A DNA stretch of 64,000 bases, taken from the NCBI RefSeq assembly GCF_001592735.1, contig NZ_LUKE01000001.1:1771018-1835017 (forward strand), written 5' to 3'. Below the pieces are notes generated by a model. It saw nothing but the letters and a program-made list of their open reading frames with translations. It ran no database searches and was not told the DNA's origin. The translations under genes and the position numbers were made by a program. This DNA is from Bdellovibrio bacteriovorus. GTDB taxonomy: Bacteria; Bdellovibrionota; Bdellovibrionia; Bdellovibrionales; Bdellovibrionaceae. Below, one piece after another: positions 32,898 to 42,068 of this stretch (positions within the stretch are counted from its first letter, which is position 1; each line of letters opens with the position of its first letter).

Positions 32898-35576
32898 CTA
32901 CTGAAAACGAGTCAAAGCATCGCGCAAAGAATCTAGGTGCACTTTTGATTGTGCAAGTAAGACCTTATCTGCCGCGACAACATCTTCATCGGCATTGGCG
33001 ATGAATTTTTCGTTCGAAAGCTTGTTTGAAAGCATGCCGATATCTTTTTGCAGCTTTTCCATTGTCTTGTTAATGCGTTTTACTTCCTCATCAAAGTCGA
33101 CAAGTCCTTCCAGCGGAATGATGACTTTCACTTGGGCATCTTTAACGACGACAGGAGCAACCGCACATTTCATCATGTTGCCGTCTTCACCGATTTCAAG
33201 ATTTTCGATACGACCCAAGGTCACAATCGCTGAACGATTATTGCCTAAGATTTTTTGCGTTTGTTCGCTTGTAATACCCAGACGGACGTTGATTTTAACG
33301 GCCGGGCTGATACGGTTTTCACCGCGGATATTACGAATCGCGCTGATCACTTCTTTCACCAAATCAATTTCCATCGCCGCGGACGCAGATCCCAACGAAA
33401 GGAATTCGCGGTCGTTGCGAGTGTTTGGATATTGATCGATCACGCAAGCTTCACCTTTAATAGGCAGCTTTTGATAGATCTCTTCCGTGATAAACGGGGT
33501 GAACGGGTGAAGCAAACGCATGATACGATTTAAAACTTGAGCGATGACTAATTGGGTCGCCTTTTTTTCTGCCGCATTTGTACCGTTCATGATGGGTTTT
33601 GTGAATTCGATATACCAGTCACAGAATTGATTCCAAACGAACTGGTAAAGTGCGACGGCGGCGTCAGAGAATTTTTCATGCTCTAACGCTTCTTCCACTT
33701 CTTTGGTCACTTCCGCCAATTTTGAAATAATCCACTGATCAAAGACGCTGATGTCGGCTTTATTTGGTAAGGCTTTTACGCCTTCTTTCGGCGCTTCAAA
33801 ATCCTGAAGATTAGAAAGTGCGAAACGAGCCGCGTTCCAGATCTTGTTCATAAAGTTGCGATAGCCCTCTAGGCGCTGTTCGCTGAATTTGAAATCCTTA
33901 CCGCTGAATAAGTGCGCCGCAAAAGAGAAGCGCAAAGCATCGGCTCCGTACTTGTCGATCATTTCAATCGGGTCAATCGAGTTGCCTAAAGATTTAGACA
34001 TTTTGCGACCTTGAGAATCACGAACCAAGCCATGAATATAGACTGTGCGGAAAGGAACATCCCGTTTAAATTCCAAGCCCAGCATAATCATGCGTGCGAC
34101 CCAGAAGAAAATGATGTCATGACCCGTGACCAAATAATTGGTCGGATAGAATGTTTTTAAGGTTTCAGTCTCGTTGGGCCAACCCATGGTTGAAAATGGC
34201 CAAAGACCCGAACTGAACCAAGTATCTAAAACGTCATTGTCTTGTTGAATATGGGTTTTGCCACACTTTTCACACGCTGTTGGATCGACTTCGGCCACCG
34301 TTTGATGTCCGCAATCATTGCAATACCATACCGGAATACGGTGTCCCCACCACAATTGGCGCGAAATACACCAGTCTTCGATATTGTTCATCCAATGCAA
34401 GTAAACCTTGGTCCAAGATTCTGGTTCAAAACGGATCGTTCCATTTTCCACAACGCGTTTTGCAGGAGTGGCAAGGCCGTCCATCTTGATAAACCATTGT
34501 TCGGACAAGAAAGGTTCGACCACGGCACCTGAACGTTCACAGTGTCCTACAGAGTGAACATAGGGTTCTTCTTTGGCTAAAAGATTTTGTGCTTTTAAAT
34601 CTTCTAATACACGTTTACGGGCCTCTTGAACTTTAAGTCCTTGGTAAGGACCGGCATTTTCATTCAGCTCGGCTTTTTTGTTTAAGATGTTAATAAACTC
34701 TAGGTGATGAGTTTTACCGATCTTATAATCGTTAAAGTCATGTGCCGGCGTGATCTTAACTACGCCTGAACCAAATGCGGGATCCACATAAGCATCCGCA
34801 ATGATCTTAATCTTGCGATTGATCAAAGGAACAATAACATTTTTACCGATCAAGTGTTTATATCGCTCATCTTCAGGATTCACACACAAAGCGGTATCAC
34901 CCAACATTGTTTCGGGACGAGTCGTGGCGACTGTTAAAACGCCTGAGCCATCTTCCAAAGGGTAGTTAATATGGAAAAGCGAACCTTTGATTTGTCTATG
35001 CTCAACTTCTAAGTCAGAAATCGCCGTTTCTAACGGACCAGACCAATTCACCAAGCGTTGACCGCGATAGATCAAACCTTTTTTGTGAAGGGTGACGAAG
35101 ACTTTACGAACAGCCTTTGATACGCCTTCATCTAAAGTGAAAACGGCGCGATCCCAATCACAAGAATCACCCAAGCGGCGCATTTGTGAGTAAATACGAT
35201 TGCCGTATTGGTGTTTCCACTCCCATACCTTTTCGACAAATTTTTCGCGGCCCAGCTCGTGACGAGTCACGCCTGTTTTTTTAAGTTCACGTTCTACCAC
35301 CGATTGTGTGGCGATACCGGCATGGTCCGTCCCAGGCAGCCACATGGTGTTGTAACCATTCATACGCTTCCAACGAATCAGCATGTCTTGAATCGTGTGA
35401 TCAAGCGCATGTCCAATATGCAAAAATCCAGTGACATTTGGCGGTGGAAGAATAATTGAAAATGGAGGTTTGGTGGATTGATCTTGGGCTTTGAAATACC
35501 CAGCGTTTTCCCACCATTGATAGGTTCTGTTTTCTACATCTGCGGGATTGTAGCGATCCGATAATTGCTCTGACAT
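32898..35576 (-). CDS. valS: Valine--tRNA ligase
   Basis: An 892-aa class I aminoacyl-tRNA synthetase that charges tRNA-Val. The HIGH motif is at residues 53-56 within 'PPPNVTGFLHIGHALDHT' and the KMSKS motif in 'GRKMSKSLGNSIDP'. The editing domain shows 'TTRPETMLGDTA', a zinc-binding-like Cys group is at 'CNDCGHQTVAEVDPTACEKCGK', and the C-terminus has the ValS coiled-coil arm. The ATG at 35576 ('MSEQLSDRYNPADVE') is chosen over an upstream GTG at 35624 because conservation begins there. Confidence 0.97.
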   Translation of the reverse strand: MSEQLSDRYNPADVENRTYQWWENAGYFKAQDQSTKPPFSIILPPPNVTGFLHIGHALDHTIQDMLIRWKRMNGYNTMWLPGTDHAGIATQSVVERELKKTGVTRHELGREKFVEKVWEWKHQYGNRIYSQMRRLGDSCDWDRAVFTLDEGVSKAVRKVFVTLHKKGLIYRGQRLVNWSGPLETAISDLEVEHRQIKGSLFHINYPLEDGSGVLTVATTRPETMLGDTALCVNPEDERYKHLIGKNVIVPLINRKIKIIADAYVDPAFGSGVVKITPAHDFNDYKIGKTHHLEFINILNKKAELNENAGPYQGLKVQEARKRVLEDLKAQNLLAKEEPYVHSVGHCERSGAVVEPFLSEQWFIKMDGLATPAKRVVENGTIRFEPESWTKVYLHWMNNIEDWCISRQLWWGHRIPVWYCNDCGHQTVAEVDPTACEKCGKTHIQQDNDVLDTWFSSGLWPFSTMGWPNETETLKTFYPTNYLVTGHDIIFFWVARMIMLGLEFKRDVPFRTVYIHGLVRDSQGRKMSKSLGNSIDPIEMIDKYGADALRFSFAAHLFSGKDFKFSEQRLEGYRNFMNKIWNAARFALSNLQDFEAPKEGVKALPNKADISVFDQWIISKLAEVTKEVEEALEHEKFSDAAVALYQFVWNQFCDWYIEFTKPIMNGTNAAEKKATQLVIAQVLNRIMRLLHPFTPFITEEIYQKLPIKGEACVIDQYPNTRNDREFLSLGSASAAMEIDLVKEVISAIRNIRGENRISPAVKINVRLGITSEQTQKILGNNRSAIVTLGRIENLEIGEDGNMMKCAVAPVVVKDAQVKVIIPLEGLVDFDEEVKRINKTMEKLQKDIGMLSNKLSNEKFIANADEDVVAADKVLLAQSKVHLDSLRDALTRFQ

Positions 35577-35682
35577 ATCCTTGAGGTCCTCTGCAGTTAA
35601 AATGAGAAGAAAGAGAACCCCCACACTAGCAAATTATGCTTGGTTTGGATACCGACCCCAGACCAAGATGCGCCGCACAAAC

Positions 35683-35712
35683 AAAAAGGCTGACCCTTGG
35701 GTCAGCCTTTTT
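35683..35712 (-). terminator. Terminator downstream of the porin-like gene
   Basis: AAAAAGGCTGACCC (35683-35696) pairs with GGGTCAGCCTTTTT (35699-35712). The nearly symmetric structure lies between the porin-like gene and valS on the minus strand and can terminate the former. Confidence 0.85.
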
Positions 35713-35759
35713 CGCCTGTTTGCACTCCGGCATCACCGGAATATTTTGGCCGTCACAAA

Positions 35760-36851
35760 TTATTTTAGGAAATCGCCTAAGAAGCGAGTGCCTACGATAA
35801 CTTCATGACGAGTGATATCGTTAGCCGCTCCATCTGGAGATTCTTTGATGTTGTTATAAGCAACATGGTAACGGAAGTTTTTGTCATTGTATGGTTTGTA
35901 CTCAAGAACCGCGCCGTAACCGATCCATTTAGTATCAACCGCTGTTGAAAGTTCGTCTTTACGCTCTGAAGAGAAGAAGTCCAGACGCGGAACCCATTGC
36001 TCAAGGCCTGTGTAAGCTGCTTTAACAACGATAGAAGACAATTCGTTTTTGCCCCCCGCTCCTGCATCATTTTTTTCATCGTTCAAAAGATAATCTACAG
36101 AGATAGTCACTGGATCTGCCGCCCATTGAACGCCGGCTGCCATCCATTGATATTTCGTGTCTACGATCGGTCCTTCAGATGTGTGATAGCTCGCGATAAA
36201 ATTCAAAGATTTTTCCATGAAAGAACCTTTGTACACGATACCCATCAACAATTGATTTTGGTCCATCGTTCCCGCAGTTGTTGAACCCTCATCATTTTTT
36301 TGGTCCATGCCCATAAGTTGGATAGAGTTTGTGCCTTCAGCAAAAGACATCGTCAGTTTAGCACCAGTCATATATAGCATGTTTGAAGTGCCGTAGTATG
36401 CCGCAGGTGCCGCTCCGCCGAAAGATCCAGATGCTGTCTGGCCGGTGTAAAGGTTGTAGTTCGAAGATAGAAGATACAAATCAGAGCCTGAAGTCGTTCC
36501 TTCAAAACCACCGATATCGGTGTTCATTCTCCCGATAGTCAACGCAAACATATCGCTCATTTTATGAGTCAAGTAAGCAAATTCTAAAGCTTGTTGAGCA
36601 GAGTCAGTGCCATTTTGCGACGCAGATTTTGCAAAAGACCAACGAACGCGGAAAGACACGTCTTCAAATGCTTTTCCTTGGTAATCCAAGCGTCCCGTAC
36701 GTAGGTAAAAACGATTGCTGTCGGGAAGAACCGTCGACTTGTCATAAGTTGTCGCGCTGTAATCAGCACGCAAATCTAAATTGATGGGGCCTGCTTGTGC
36801 CGCAGAGGCAACTGCAGTGATTGCAAGTGCCGACATGAAAAACTTTTTCAT
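35760..36851 (-). CDS. Porin-like outer-membrane protein
   Basis: A 363-aa protein with signal peptide 'MKKFFMSALAITAVASAAQA' and a mature sequence of alternating short amphipathic strands, including 'RFYLRTGRLDYQGKAFEDVSFRVRW' and 'YLTHKMSDMFALTIGRMNTDIG', reminiscent of phosphate-selective or general porins. AAGGA lies seven bases before the ATG at 36851. It appears monocistronic. The final residues 'FLGDFLK' lack the terminal aromatic typical of porins, so barrel assignment rests on strand pattern. Confidence 0.75.
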   Translation of the reverse strand: MKKFFMSALAITAVASAAQAGPINLDLRADYSATTYDKSTVLPDSNRFYLRTGRLDYQGKAFEDVSFRVRWSFAKSASQNGTDSAQQALEFAYLTHKMSDMFALTIGRMNTDIGGFEGTTSGSDLYLLSSNYNLYTGQTASGSFGGAAPAAYYGTSNMLYMTGAKLTMSFAEGTNSIQLMGMDQKNDEGSTTAGTMDQNQLLMGIVYKGSFMEKSLNFIASYHTSEGPIVDTKYQWMAAGVQWAADPVTISVDYLLNDEKNDAGAGGKNELSSIVVKAAYTGLEQWVPRLDFFSSERKDELSTAVDTKWIGYGAVLEYKPYNDKNFRYHVAYNNIKESPDGAANDITRHEVIVGTRFLGDFLK

Positions 36852-36985
36852 CAGTACATCCTTTTGTAAGTTTATATTGGTGAATAAAGTATGTTGGAAT
36901 CTTGTTATTCTGCCAAGCAAGGTTTTCAAAAGAATGTCAGGTGTTGGTTAGGACCTAAGGCAGTGAAGGCTTTGCGGGCAAAAAT

Positions 36986-37330
36986 CTATGAGTTTGTGTT
37001 TTGACGTTCGGCGACTAAAGCGTTCCATCCACCTTGGATATAATAGGCATTGATATAGCCTAGCTTTTCAAGCTCTTGGACGACTGTGGGGCTTTTTGAT
37101 TCATCTAAATCAAGCACGACGACTGCAAAATGATTAGGCAGTTTTTTATCCTGAACTGCGGCCACGGCTTCTGCGGCGGTAGTGACCACAGAGATGTTAT
37201 CAATGTGCATTTTTACGATGGAGTTGTACCAAGATTTTAACGGAACCTCGTCCAACAAAACCAAAATGAGCGGTACGCGAGATTGCATTAAGTTGTCGAA
37301 TTGAAAATATCCAATACTATTGAAGCTCAT
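36986..37330 (-). CDS. Rhodanese-like protein without catalytic cysteine
   Basis: A 114-aa protein whose second half reads as a rhodanese fold: 'HFAVVVLDLDESKSPTVVQELEKLGYINAYYIQGGWNAL' compares with the rhodanese pattern of a strand, active loop, helix and 'GGxxxW'. The active-site Cys is absent; the whole protein contains no cysteine, so sulfur transfer is excluded and a binding or regulatory role is more likely. It starts one base after the MFS gene stop. Confidence 0.6.
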   Translation of the reverse strand: MSFNSIGYFQFDNLMQSRVPLILVLLDEVPLKSWYNSIVKMHIDNISVVTTAAEAVAAVQDKKLPNHFAVVVLDLDESKSPTVVQELEKLGYINAYYIQGGWNALVAERQNTNS

Positions 37331-37331
37331 A

Positions 37332-38549
37332 TTATGCCTGTCGCGCGTGTTCCGGAATAGATTTATAAATCATCATGATAACGATGAAACCTGTAAAAGC
37401 TAAAATACCTGAGGCCCAGAAGGGTGAAGTGATCGAAATATGCTGATACAAAAGACCGCCAATAAGTGGTCCGACGATACGACCTAAGGAAGCCATGCTT
37501 TGCGTGACACCCATGGTGGCACCCTGTTCTTGCGATGATGTCAGTAAGCTGATACTGCCAAGATTCGCGGGATTTGCTAAGCCGTTACCCAAAGCTAGTA
37601 AGGTCATCGTGATTCCCATCGCGGCCATATTTCCTGAAATGGCAATGCCACCCAAGCCCAAGGCCAACAGCAAAACACCCAGGCGCAAAACTTTTCTTTC
37701 GCCCCATTTAGGTAAAAGACGGCGTACTAAAAAGCCTTGAGTGAAGATCATGATCACGCCGATGTAAGCAAAACCAAAACTGACTTGTTTTACATCCCAG
37801 TGAAACTTTTCACCCATGAATAAAATCAAGGTCGCTTCCATCGACGACATCGCTAAAGATGAAAGCATAAATACCGCCATTAAAGGTCCGATAGTTTTGG
37901 CGTTAAGGTAATGCCACATGATGGAAAATCTTTTTTTCTTTGCGGCGGATTCGCTGGTTTCGCTTAAAGATTCAGTTAGAAACTTAATTCCGAATAAAAA
38001 ATTGGCCAAGCACAGGCCGGCCACCCAATAGGCCGCAAAAGACGTGTCGAAATGTGGTTCTGAATTGATGGAGGCTCCCCATACCGCAAGTCCTCCGCCC
38101 AAGGCGGGTCCAACCACAAAACCTAATCCAAATGCGACGCCAATTAAAGCCATGCCTTTAGAGCGCTCATGTTTTGGGGTGATATCCGAAATATAAGCCG
38201 ATGCTGTCGAAATGCTGGCGCCGAAAAATCCCGCCAAAATACGAGCAACAAAAAGCCATTCCAACGAGCGAGCTTGAGCAAAAAGAATATAAGAGAAAAC
38301 TTCACCTAAAAGACACAGCAACAAAATAGGGCGGCGACCATAGCGATCACTTAATTTTCCCCAAAAGGGAGCGAACAAAAACTGCATCAAGGAATAGACT
38401 GAGAGTAAAAGCCCTGTTTGAACGGCCGTCGCGCCGAAATTACGACTTAAGATGGGTAAAATTGGAATGACTACACCAAAGCCCACTAAATACAGAAAAA
38501 CGGTGAAAAAGATGATCGCGAGCCGCGATTTGTTTGATGTCTCAGTCAT
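37332..38549 (-). CDS. MFS transporter, TetA-like drug exporter family
   Basis: A 405-aa inner-membrane exporter with 12 predicted helices. Motif A is present in 'GKLSDRYGRRPILL' between helices 2 and 3, and 'ARILAGFFGASISTASAYISDITPKHERSKGMALIGVAFGLGF' matches the TetA/multidrug branch. The ATG at 38549 is preferred to a TTG at 38585 which would overlap the divergent gene. The substrate is unknown. It is followed directly by the rhodanese-like gene. Confidence 0.88.
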   Translation of the reverse strand: MTETSNKSRLAIIFFTVFLYLVGFGVVIPILPILSRNFGATAVQTGLLLSVYSLMQFLFAPFWGKLSDRYGRRPILLLCLLGEVFSYILFAQARSLEWLFVARILAGFFGASISTASAYISDITPKHERSKGMALIGVAFGLGFVVGPALGGGLAVWGASINSEPHFDTSFAAYWVAGLCLANFLFGIKFLTESLSETSESAAKKKRFSIMWHYLNAKTIGPLMAVFMLSSLAMSSMEATLILFMGEKFHWDVKQVSFGFAYIGVIMIFTQGFLVRRLLPKWGERKVLRLGVLLLALGLGGIAISGNMAAMGITMTLLALGNGLANPANLGSISLLTSSQEQGATMGVTQSMASLGRIVGPLIGGLLYQHISITSPFWASGILAFTGFIVIMMIYKSIPEHARQA

Positions 38550-38572
38550 AGGCTTGTTAATATTAGGATCTG

Positions 38573-39718
38573 ATGAAAATAGCAATGAATCTTCGGCATT
38601 GGGGCCTTATCTTTCTGGCAGTTTTAGTCTGTGGACCGGCGTGGGCTCTGGATAACTTTAAAGAGTTCAAACGGGACCACCTAGATGCCGAGGCCGCAAC
38701 GAATTTCTTCTATTCTGAGGCTAATTACCCCCAAGATGGTGGATCTATCACCAATCTTCCAAATGGAAATCACTATCAACTTTTAGATGTCACCTTAGGC
38801 ACTCGCTATGTGCCTAAAAGAAGCTGGTCGGTTTTTGGTTGGGCCAATATTGGAAATGCGGAAAGCAAAGACAGTTTGGCAACCAGATCTAACAGTTCTT
38901 TAAGCGAAGCGGCCATTGGGGCGGACTTTTTAATGTATTCGGAAGCGTTTCAATTAATTCCGGAATTTACGTTTGTCATGCCGTTTGAAAAAATCAACCC
39001 CAGCAGTGATAACGTGCCGAATTCTGAAGGTGTGATGGAGTTTCGATCGCGCTTGATCGCGCAGATGAATTTGGGAACAAGTCGTCCTTATGGTTGGTTG
39101 GGATTTACTTACCGTGCAGAGGGACGTTCTTTTTTGATGCCTTGGGGTGTGGGCTTACAATTTAAATTATCAAGCTTGGTGTTAGGCGCAGAGCTTTTCG
39201 GTTATCAAAGTGTTTCGGATGACACTGACAGTTCGGCATTAAGAACGGCTTACATCAATAGTGTGAATGCGGGTTCACTTAAATTTTACGGAAAAAATCC
39301 ATCGCTCATGGATTCACAAGTGTACGGCACTTGGAACATCAACCGTAAATGGTCCCTGCAAGCAAATGGTGGGGTGACATTAACCGGATCAAATTCGGCA
39401 GCTGGGTATCATGTGGGTGGATTCTTGCGATACAGTTTTGATTTCACCGAAGGCTATTTGCGTGATGATGGATATACACCGATGGATTCAGATGTGCCTG
39501 GCGGACGCAGTCAGATGTATGATCGTTCAGACTCAATGACGTCTGAAAAAGTTCGGGATTTCCGAGAGGAAACCGAGGATGGTGTCGATCAAAATTTATT
39601 TAAACCAAAACCCACACCCAAAAAACGCATCAACGATAAACAGCTGCAACAACAGCTAGATCAGACGGAATTCCAAGTCGAATTGCGTTCTAACAAAAAA
39701 AAGAAACGCAAAAAATAA
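38573..39718 (+). CDS. Outer-membrane protein with a lysine-rich tail
   Basis: A 381-aa protein with signal peptide ending 'GPAWA'. Residues about 50-310 alternate in beta strands of a probable barrel ('NHYQLLDVTLGTRYVPKRSWSVFGWANIGN' and similar). The C-terminus is a non-barrel extension of about 70 residues, glutamine-rich and ending 'RSNKKKKRKK', expected to sit in periplasm or outside. The start is 23 bases from the divergent MFS start. Family not recognised. Confidence 0.7.
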   Translation: MKIAMNLRHWGLIFLAVLVCGPAWALDNFKEFKRDHLDAEAATNFFYSEANYPQDGGSITNLPNGNHYQLLDVTLGTRYVPKRSWSVFGWANIGNAESKDSLATRSNSSLSEAAIGADFLMYSEAFQLIPEFTFVMPFEKINPSSDNVPNSEGVMEFRSRLIAQMNLGTSRPYGWLGFTYRAEGRSFLMPWGVGLQFKLSSLVLGAELFGYQSVSDDTDSSALRTAYINSVNAGSLKFYGKNPSLMDSQVYGTWNINRKWSLQANGGVTLTGSNSAAGYHVGGFLRYSFDFTEGYLRDDGYTPMDSDVPGGRSQMYDRSDSMTSEKVRDFREETEDGVDQNLFKPKPTPKKRINDKQLQQQLDQTEFQVELRSNKKKKRKK

Positions 39719-39744
39719 TCTGCACAATTATGACGCACACTAGT

Positions 39745-39773
39745 CACGATGGAGTCAAAATGCTTCCATCGTG
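39745..39773 (+). other. Inverted repeat after the outer-membrane gene
   Basis: CACGATGGA (39745-39753) and TCCATCGTG (39765-39773) form a perfect 9-bp stem without a T tract. It may terminate the upstream gene or serve as an operator for the next. Confidence 0.4.
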
Positions 39774-39839
39774 CTTGGCATTCGTCTTGCTTTGATGAAT
39801 GCTTGAGTAACACATCAGAGAACAAGGAGGGGGTTTTCT

Positions 39840-40292
39840 ATGAGAGGTGCAAAATTATCAATCGTGGCGGCGTTAATGACACTGGTGCCATTATTTTCAA
39901 ATGCAGCACAAACGCCTGCTAAATGCGTGGAACGCGAAGATCAAATTCAAGACGTCGCAAAGATTAAAAACTTCGTCGCTAAAATGGGTGGCATGCGTGC
40001 CATCGAAGGCGATTGGAAGTTGGGCGGTTTGGCGGGATCATTTAAGCGTGTGATCGTCAGCTTCGAATCAGCCAATGACGGCTTAAAAGCGAAGATTGAT
40101 GGCATGGACGACGTAACGCCTACTTGGGGCGCAATCAAAATTTGCGACACCGTAAGAGCGGATACTTTATTCGTCCAAGTTATCAAAACAAAAGACGCTA
40201 TTTACATCCGCGAAGGAAGCAAAGGTTCGATGCAACTTGCTGAAATCAAAGACGGCAAAGTGGGCACTTTCTATTCATTCTACAAGCAGTAG
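39840..40292 (+). CDS. Secreted hypothetical protein
   Basis: A 150-aa protein with signal peptide ending 'SNAA' and a small beta-rich mature part ('GDWKLGGLAGSFKRVIVSFES', 'KIDGMDDVTPTWGAIKICDTVR') that could be lipocalin-like. AAGGAGGGGG precedes the ATG. It overlaps the end of the convergent yggU-like gene by 18 bases. No known family is recognised. Confidence 0.7.
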   Translation: MRGAKLSIVAALMTLVPLFSNAAQTPAKCVEREDQIQDVAKIKNFVAKMGGMRAIEGDWKLGGLAGSFKRVIVSFESANDGLKAKIDGMDDVTPTWGAIKICDTVRADTLFVQVIKTKDAIYIREGSKGSMQLAEIKDGKVGTFYSFYKQ

Positions 40293-40568
40293 TTTTTGAG
40301 CTTGTTCGGGGGAAACATTCACAATCTCCACAGTTTTGTGGCGGTTGGTTTCCCCCTTTAAAATCGTGATTTGCCTTTTAGGCACTGAAAAAATCTCGGA
40401 CAAAAAATCAATCAATTCTTCATTGGCTTTGCCGTCAACGGGTGGCGCACTTAATTTTATTTTTATTTCGCCATTGTGCGGTCCCACGATTTCATTGCGA
40501 GAGGCTTTGGGCTGAATAAAAAGGTGGAGTCTGACTCCACCTCTTATTGCTTCAATCATTTCAGGCAC
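40275..40568 (-). CDS. YggU/DUF167-family protein
   Basis: A 97-aa protein of the DUF167 family: 'VRLHLFIQPKASRNEIVG', 'KIKLSAPPVDGKANEELIDFLSE' and 'ILKGETNRHKTV' are all signature segments. Start is GTG at 40568 or ATG at 40559. It follows divIVA by 11 bases. In many bacteria DUF167, YggS, ProC and DivIVA genes cluster, as here; biochemical function is unknown. Confidence 0.92.
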   Translation of the reverse strand: MPEMIEAIRGGVRLHLFIQPKASRNEIVGPHNGEIKIKLSAPPVDGKANEELIDFLSEIFSVPKRQITILKGETNRHKTVEIVNVSPEQAQKLLLVE

Positions 40569-40579
40569 GGATCTAAAAA

Positions 40580-41125
40580 CTACTCTGCAGAAAGCGGAGA
40601 GATGTTAGAAGTGCGTTGTGGTGTCGCGGCACTTTGGCCGTTTACCAAATTGTGACCAGGCAATTGCATTTGCGGCATGTACTTTTCGCCTTGTTCTAAA
40701 AGTGACAAATGAGCTTGGGCTAACGCTTTTAGGTTGGCTTCAAACTGCATGCGAGCACGTTTTAGCTCGGTGACCTCTTGATACATTTTTTTCAAAGAGT
40801 CGCGCGAGTCACGAGTGATGATTTCGGCTTTTTGTTGAGCATCGGCCACGATCAATTTAGCTTCGCGATCTGCATCTTGGCGCAGACGTTCTGCCATTTG
40901 TGTTGCCGTTTGAATAGTTTCTTTCAAAACTTGATCGCGCTCTTTGTATTCCATCAAGGAGAGATCTTTTTCACGAAGCGCTTCTTTAAGGCTATTGCGT
41001 TCCTGAATAAGTGCTTCCATTTGCGAAGCCACTTGTTGAAGGAAATCCATCACTTCATCGGCATCCAAACCCATCATGCGTTTGCCAAAGGATTTATGCG
41101 CGATATCGATAGGAGTTATTCTCAT
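40580..41125 (-). CDS. divIVA: DivIVA-family cell-pole/division protein
   Basis: A 181-aa coiled-coil protein. The N-terminal lipid-binding part 'MRITPIDIAHKSFGKRMMGLDADEVMDFLQQVA' fits DivIVA, followed by a heptad-rich coiled coil to about residue 150 and a short disordered tail. DivIVA senses negative membrane curvature and organises poles; a homologue has been studied in Bdellovibrio bacteriovorus as a morphology factor. AGGAGG lies before the ATG. It is part of the yggS-proC-divIVA-yggU series. Confidence 0.92.
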   Translation of the reverse strand: MRITPIDIAHKSFGKRMMGLDADEVMDFLQQVASQMEALIQERNSLKEALREKDLSLMEYKERDQVLKETIQTATQMAERLRQDADREAKLIVADAQQKAEIITRDSRDSLKKMYQEVTELKRARMQFEANLKALAQAHLSLLEQGEKYMPQMQLPGHNLVNGQSAATPQRTSNISPLSAE

Positions 41126-41183
41126 TATGTTCCTCCTTGAACAATATGATTTAGGATAAAGTCCTTGCGGTCACCCGGGCAAG

Positions 41184-42011
41184 CTATTTGATTTCGCGAG
41201 CCATTTCTTTGTTTCTCATCGCGGCCTTTTCGAAGCTGATGCGAAGAGCGCGTTCGATTTCAAGTTCTCTCATGGACTGAAGTCCAGCTGCGGTCACACC
41301 TTTTTTAGATGTCACCTTGGCTTGAAGATCCTCAACACCTTCTTGGGCTTGGGAGGCGAGCAATGAAGCGCCGACGAATGTTTCAATCGTCATCAATCGA
41401 GCTTCTTCCGGTGAAAAGCCGTGCTCTTCAATCCAATCTTGCCAGTACATCATCATTTCAAAAACAAATCCGGTGCCGCTTGAACATGAAATCATCAAAG
41501 CTTCAAATTGGTCTTCGTCGAAAACTTTGATCACGCGACCCAGTGGGGTGAAGAGATCTTCTACCGTACTATCTAAAGCGTTATCATCGTCATCATTAAG
41601 CAGGTATCCAATCAGACCTCGTCCAATTAAAGACGGTGTGTTGGGCATGACACGCGCAAGTCTGGCACCATGAATATAACGTTCCAATTTTTCCATACGA
41701 ATGCCGGCTGCCACGCTGATCACGATGGTGTTATCATCAAACGCGCGTGAAACCGGCTCTAATGCGGCCAAAAGATCTTGCGGTTTTACCGCCAAAATCA
41801 CGATGTCGCAGATATCAATCAACTCGTTGTTGCTGGAAACCGGATTTACGCCAAAAGACTCTTGAAGCTTTTGCAGTTTACCTGGTGTTCTGTTGGTGAC
41901 GTAAATATTTTTAGACGGAATGCCACCCTCTACAAGTCCTTTGATCATAGCTTGAGCCATGTTCCCGGCGCCTAAAAAACCAATTTTCTGTGATTTTAAA
42001 AAGGGATTCAT
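41184..42011 (-). CDS. proC: Pyrroline-5-carboxylate reductase
   Basis: A 275-aa NAD(P)H-dependent reductase that makes proline from pyrroline-5-carboxylate. The Rossmann motif is 'IGFLGAGNMAQAMIKG', and 'LARVMPNTPSLIGRG' plus 'SSGTGFVFEMM' and 'TSKKGVTAAGLQSM' are family signatures. The ATG at 42011 is preferred over TTG at 42032. The middle contains an acidic 'NDDDDNALD' insertion. Downstream of yggS and upstream of divIVA. Confidence 0.94.
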   Translation of the reverse strand: MNPFLKSQKIGFLGAGNMAQAMIKGLVEGGIPSKNIYVTNRTPGKLQKLQESFGVNPVSSNNELIDICDIVILAVKPQDLLAALEPVSRAFDDNTIVISVAAGIRMEKLERYIHGARLARVMPNTPSLIGRGLIGYLLNDDDDNALDSTVEDLFTPLGRVIKVFDEDQFEALMISCSSGTGFVFEMMMYWQDWIEEHGFSPEEARLMTIETFVGASLLASQAQEGVEDLQAKVTSKKGVTAAGLQSMRELEIERALRISFEKAAMRNKEMAREIK

Positions 42012-42068
42012 TCCATTAACTCCCGACTGCAATAAGTGAAGGGTGTCGGTAACACCACTTTCTAAATA

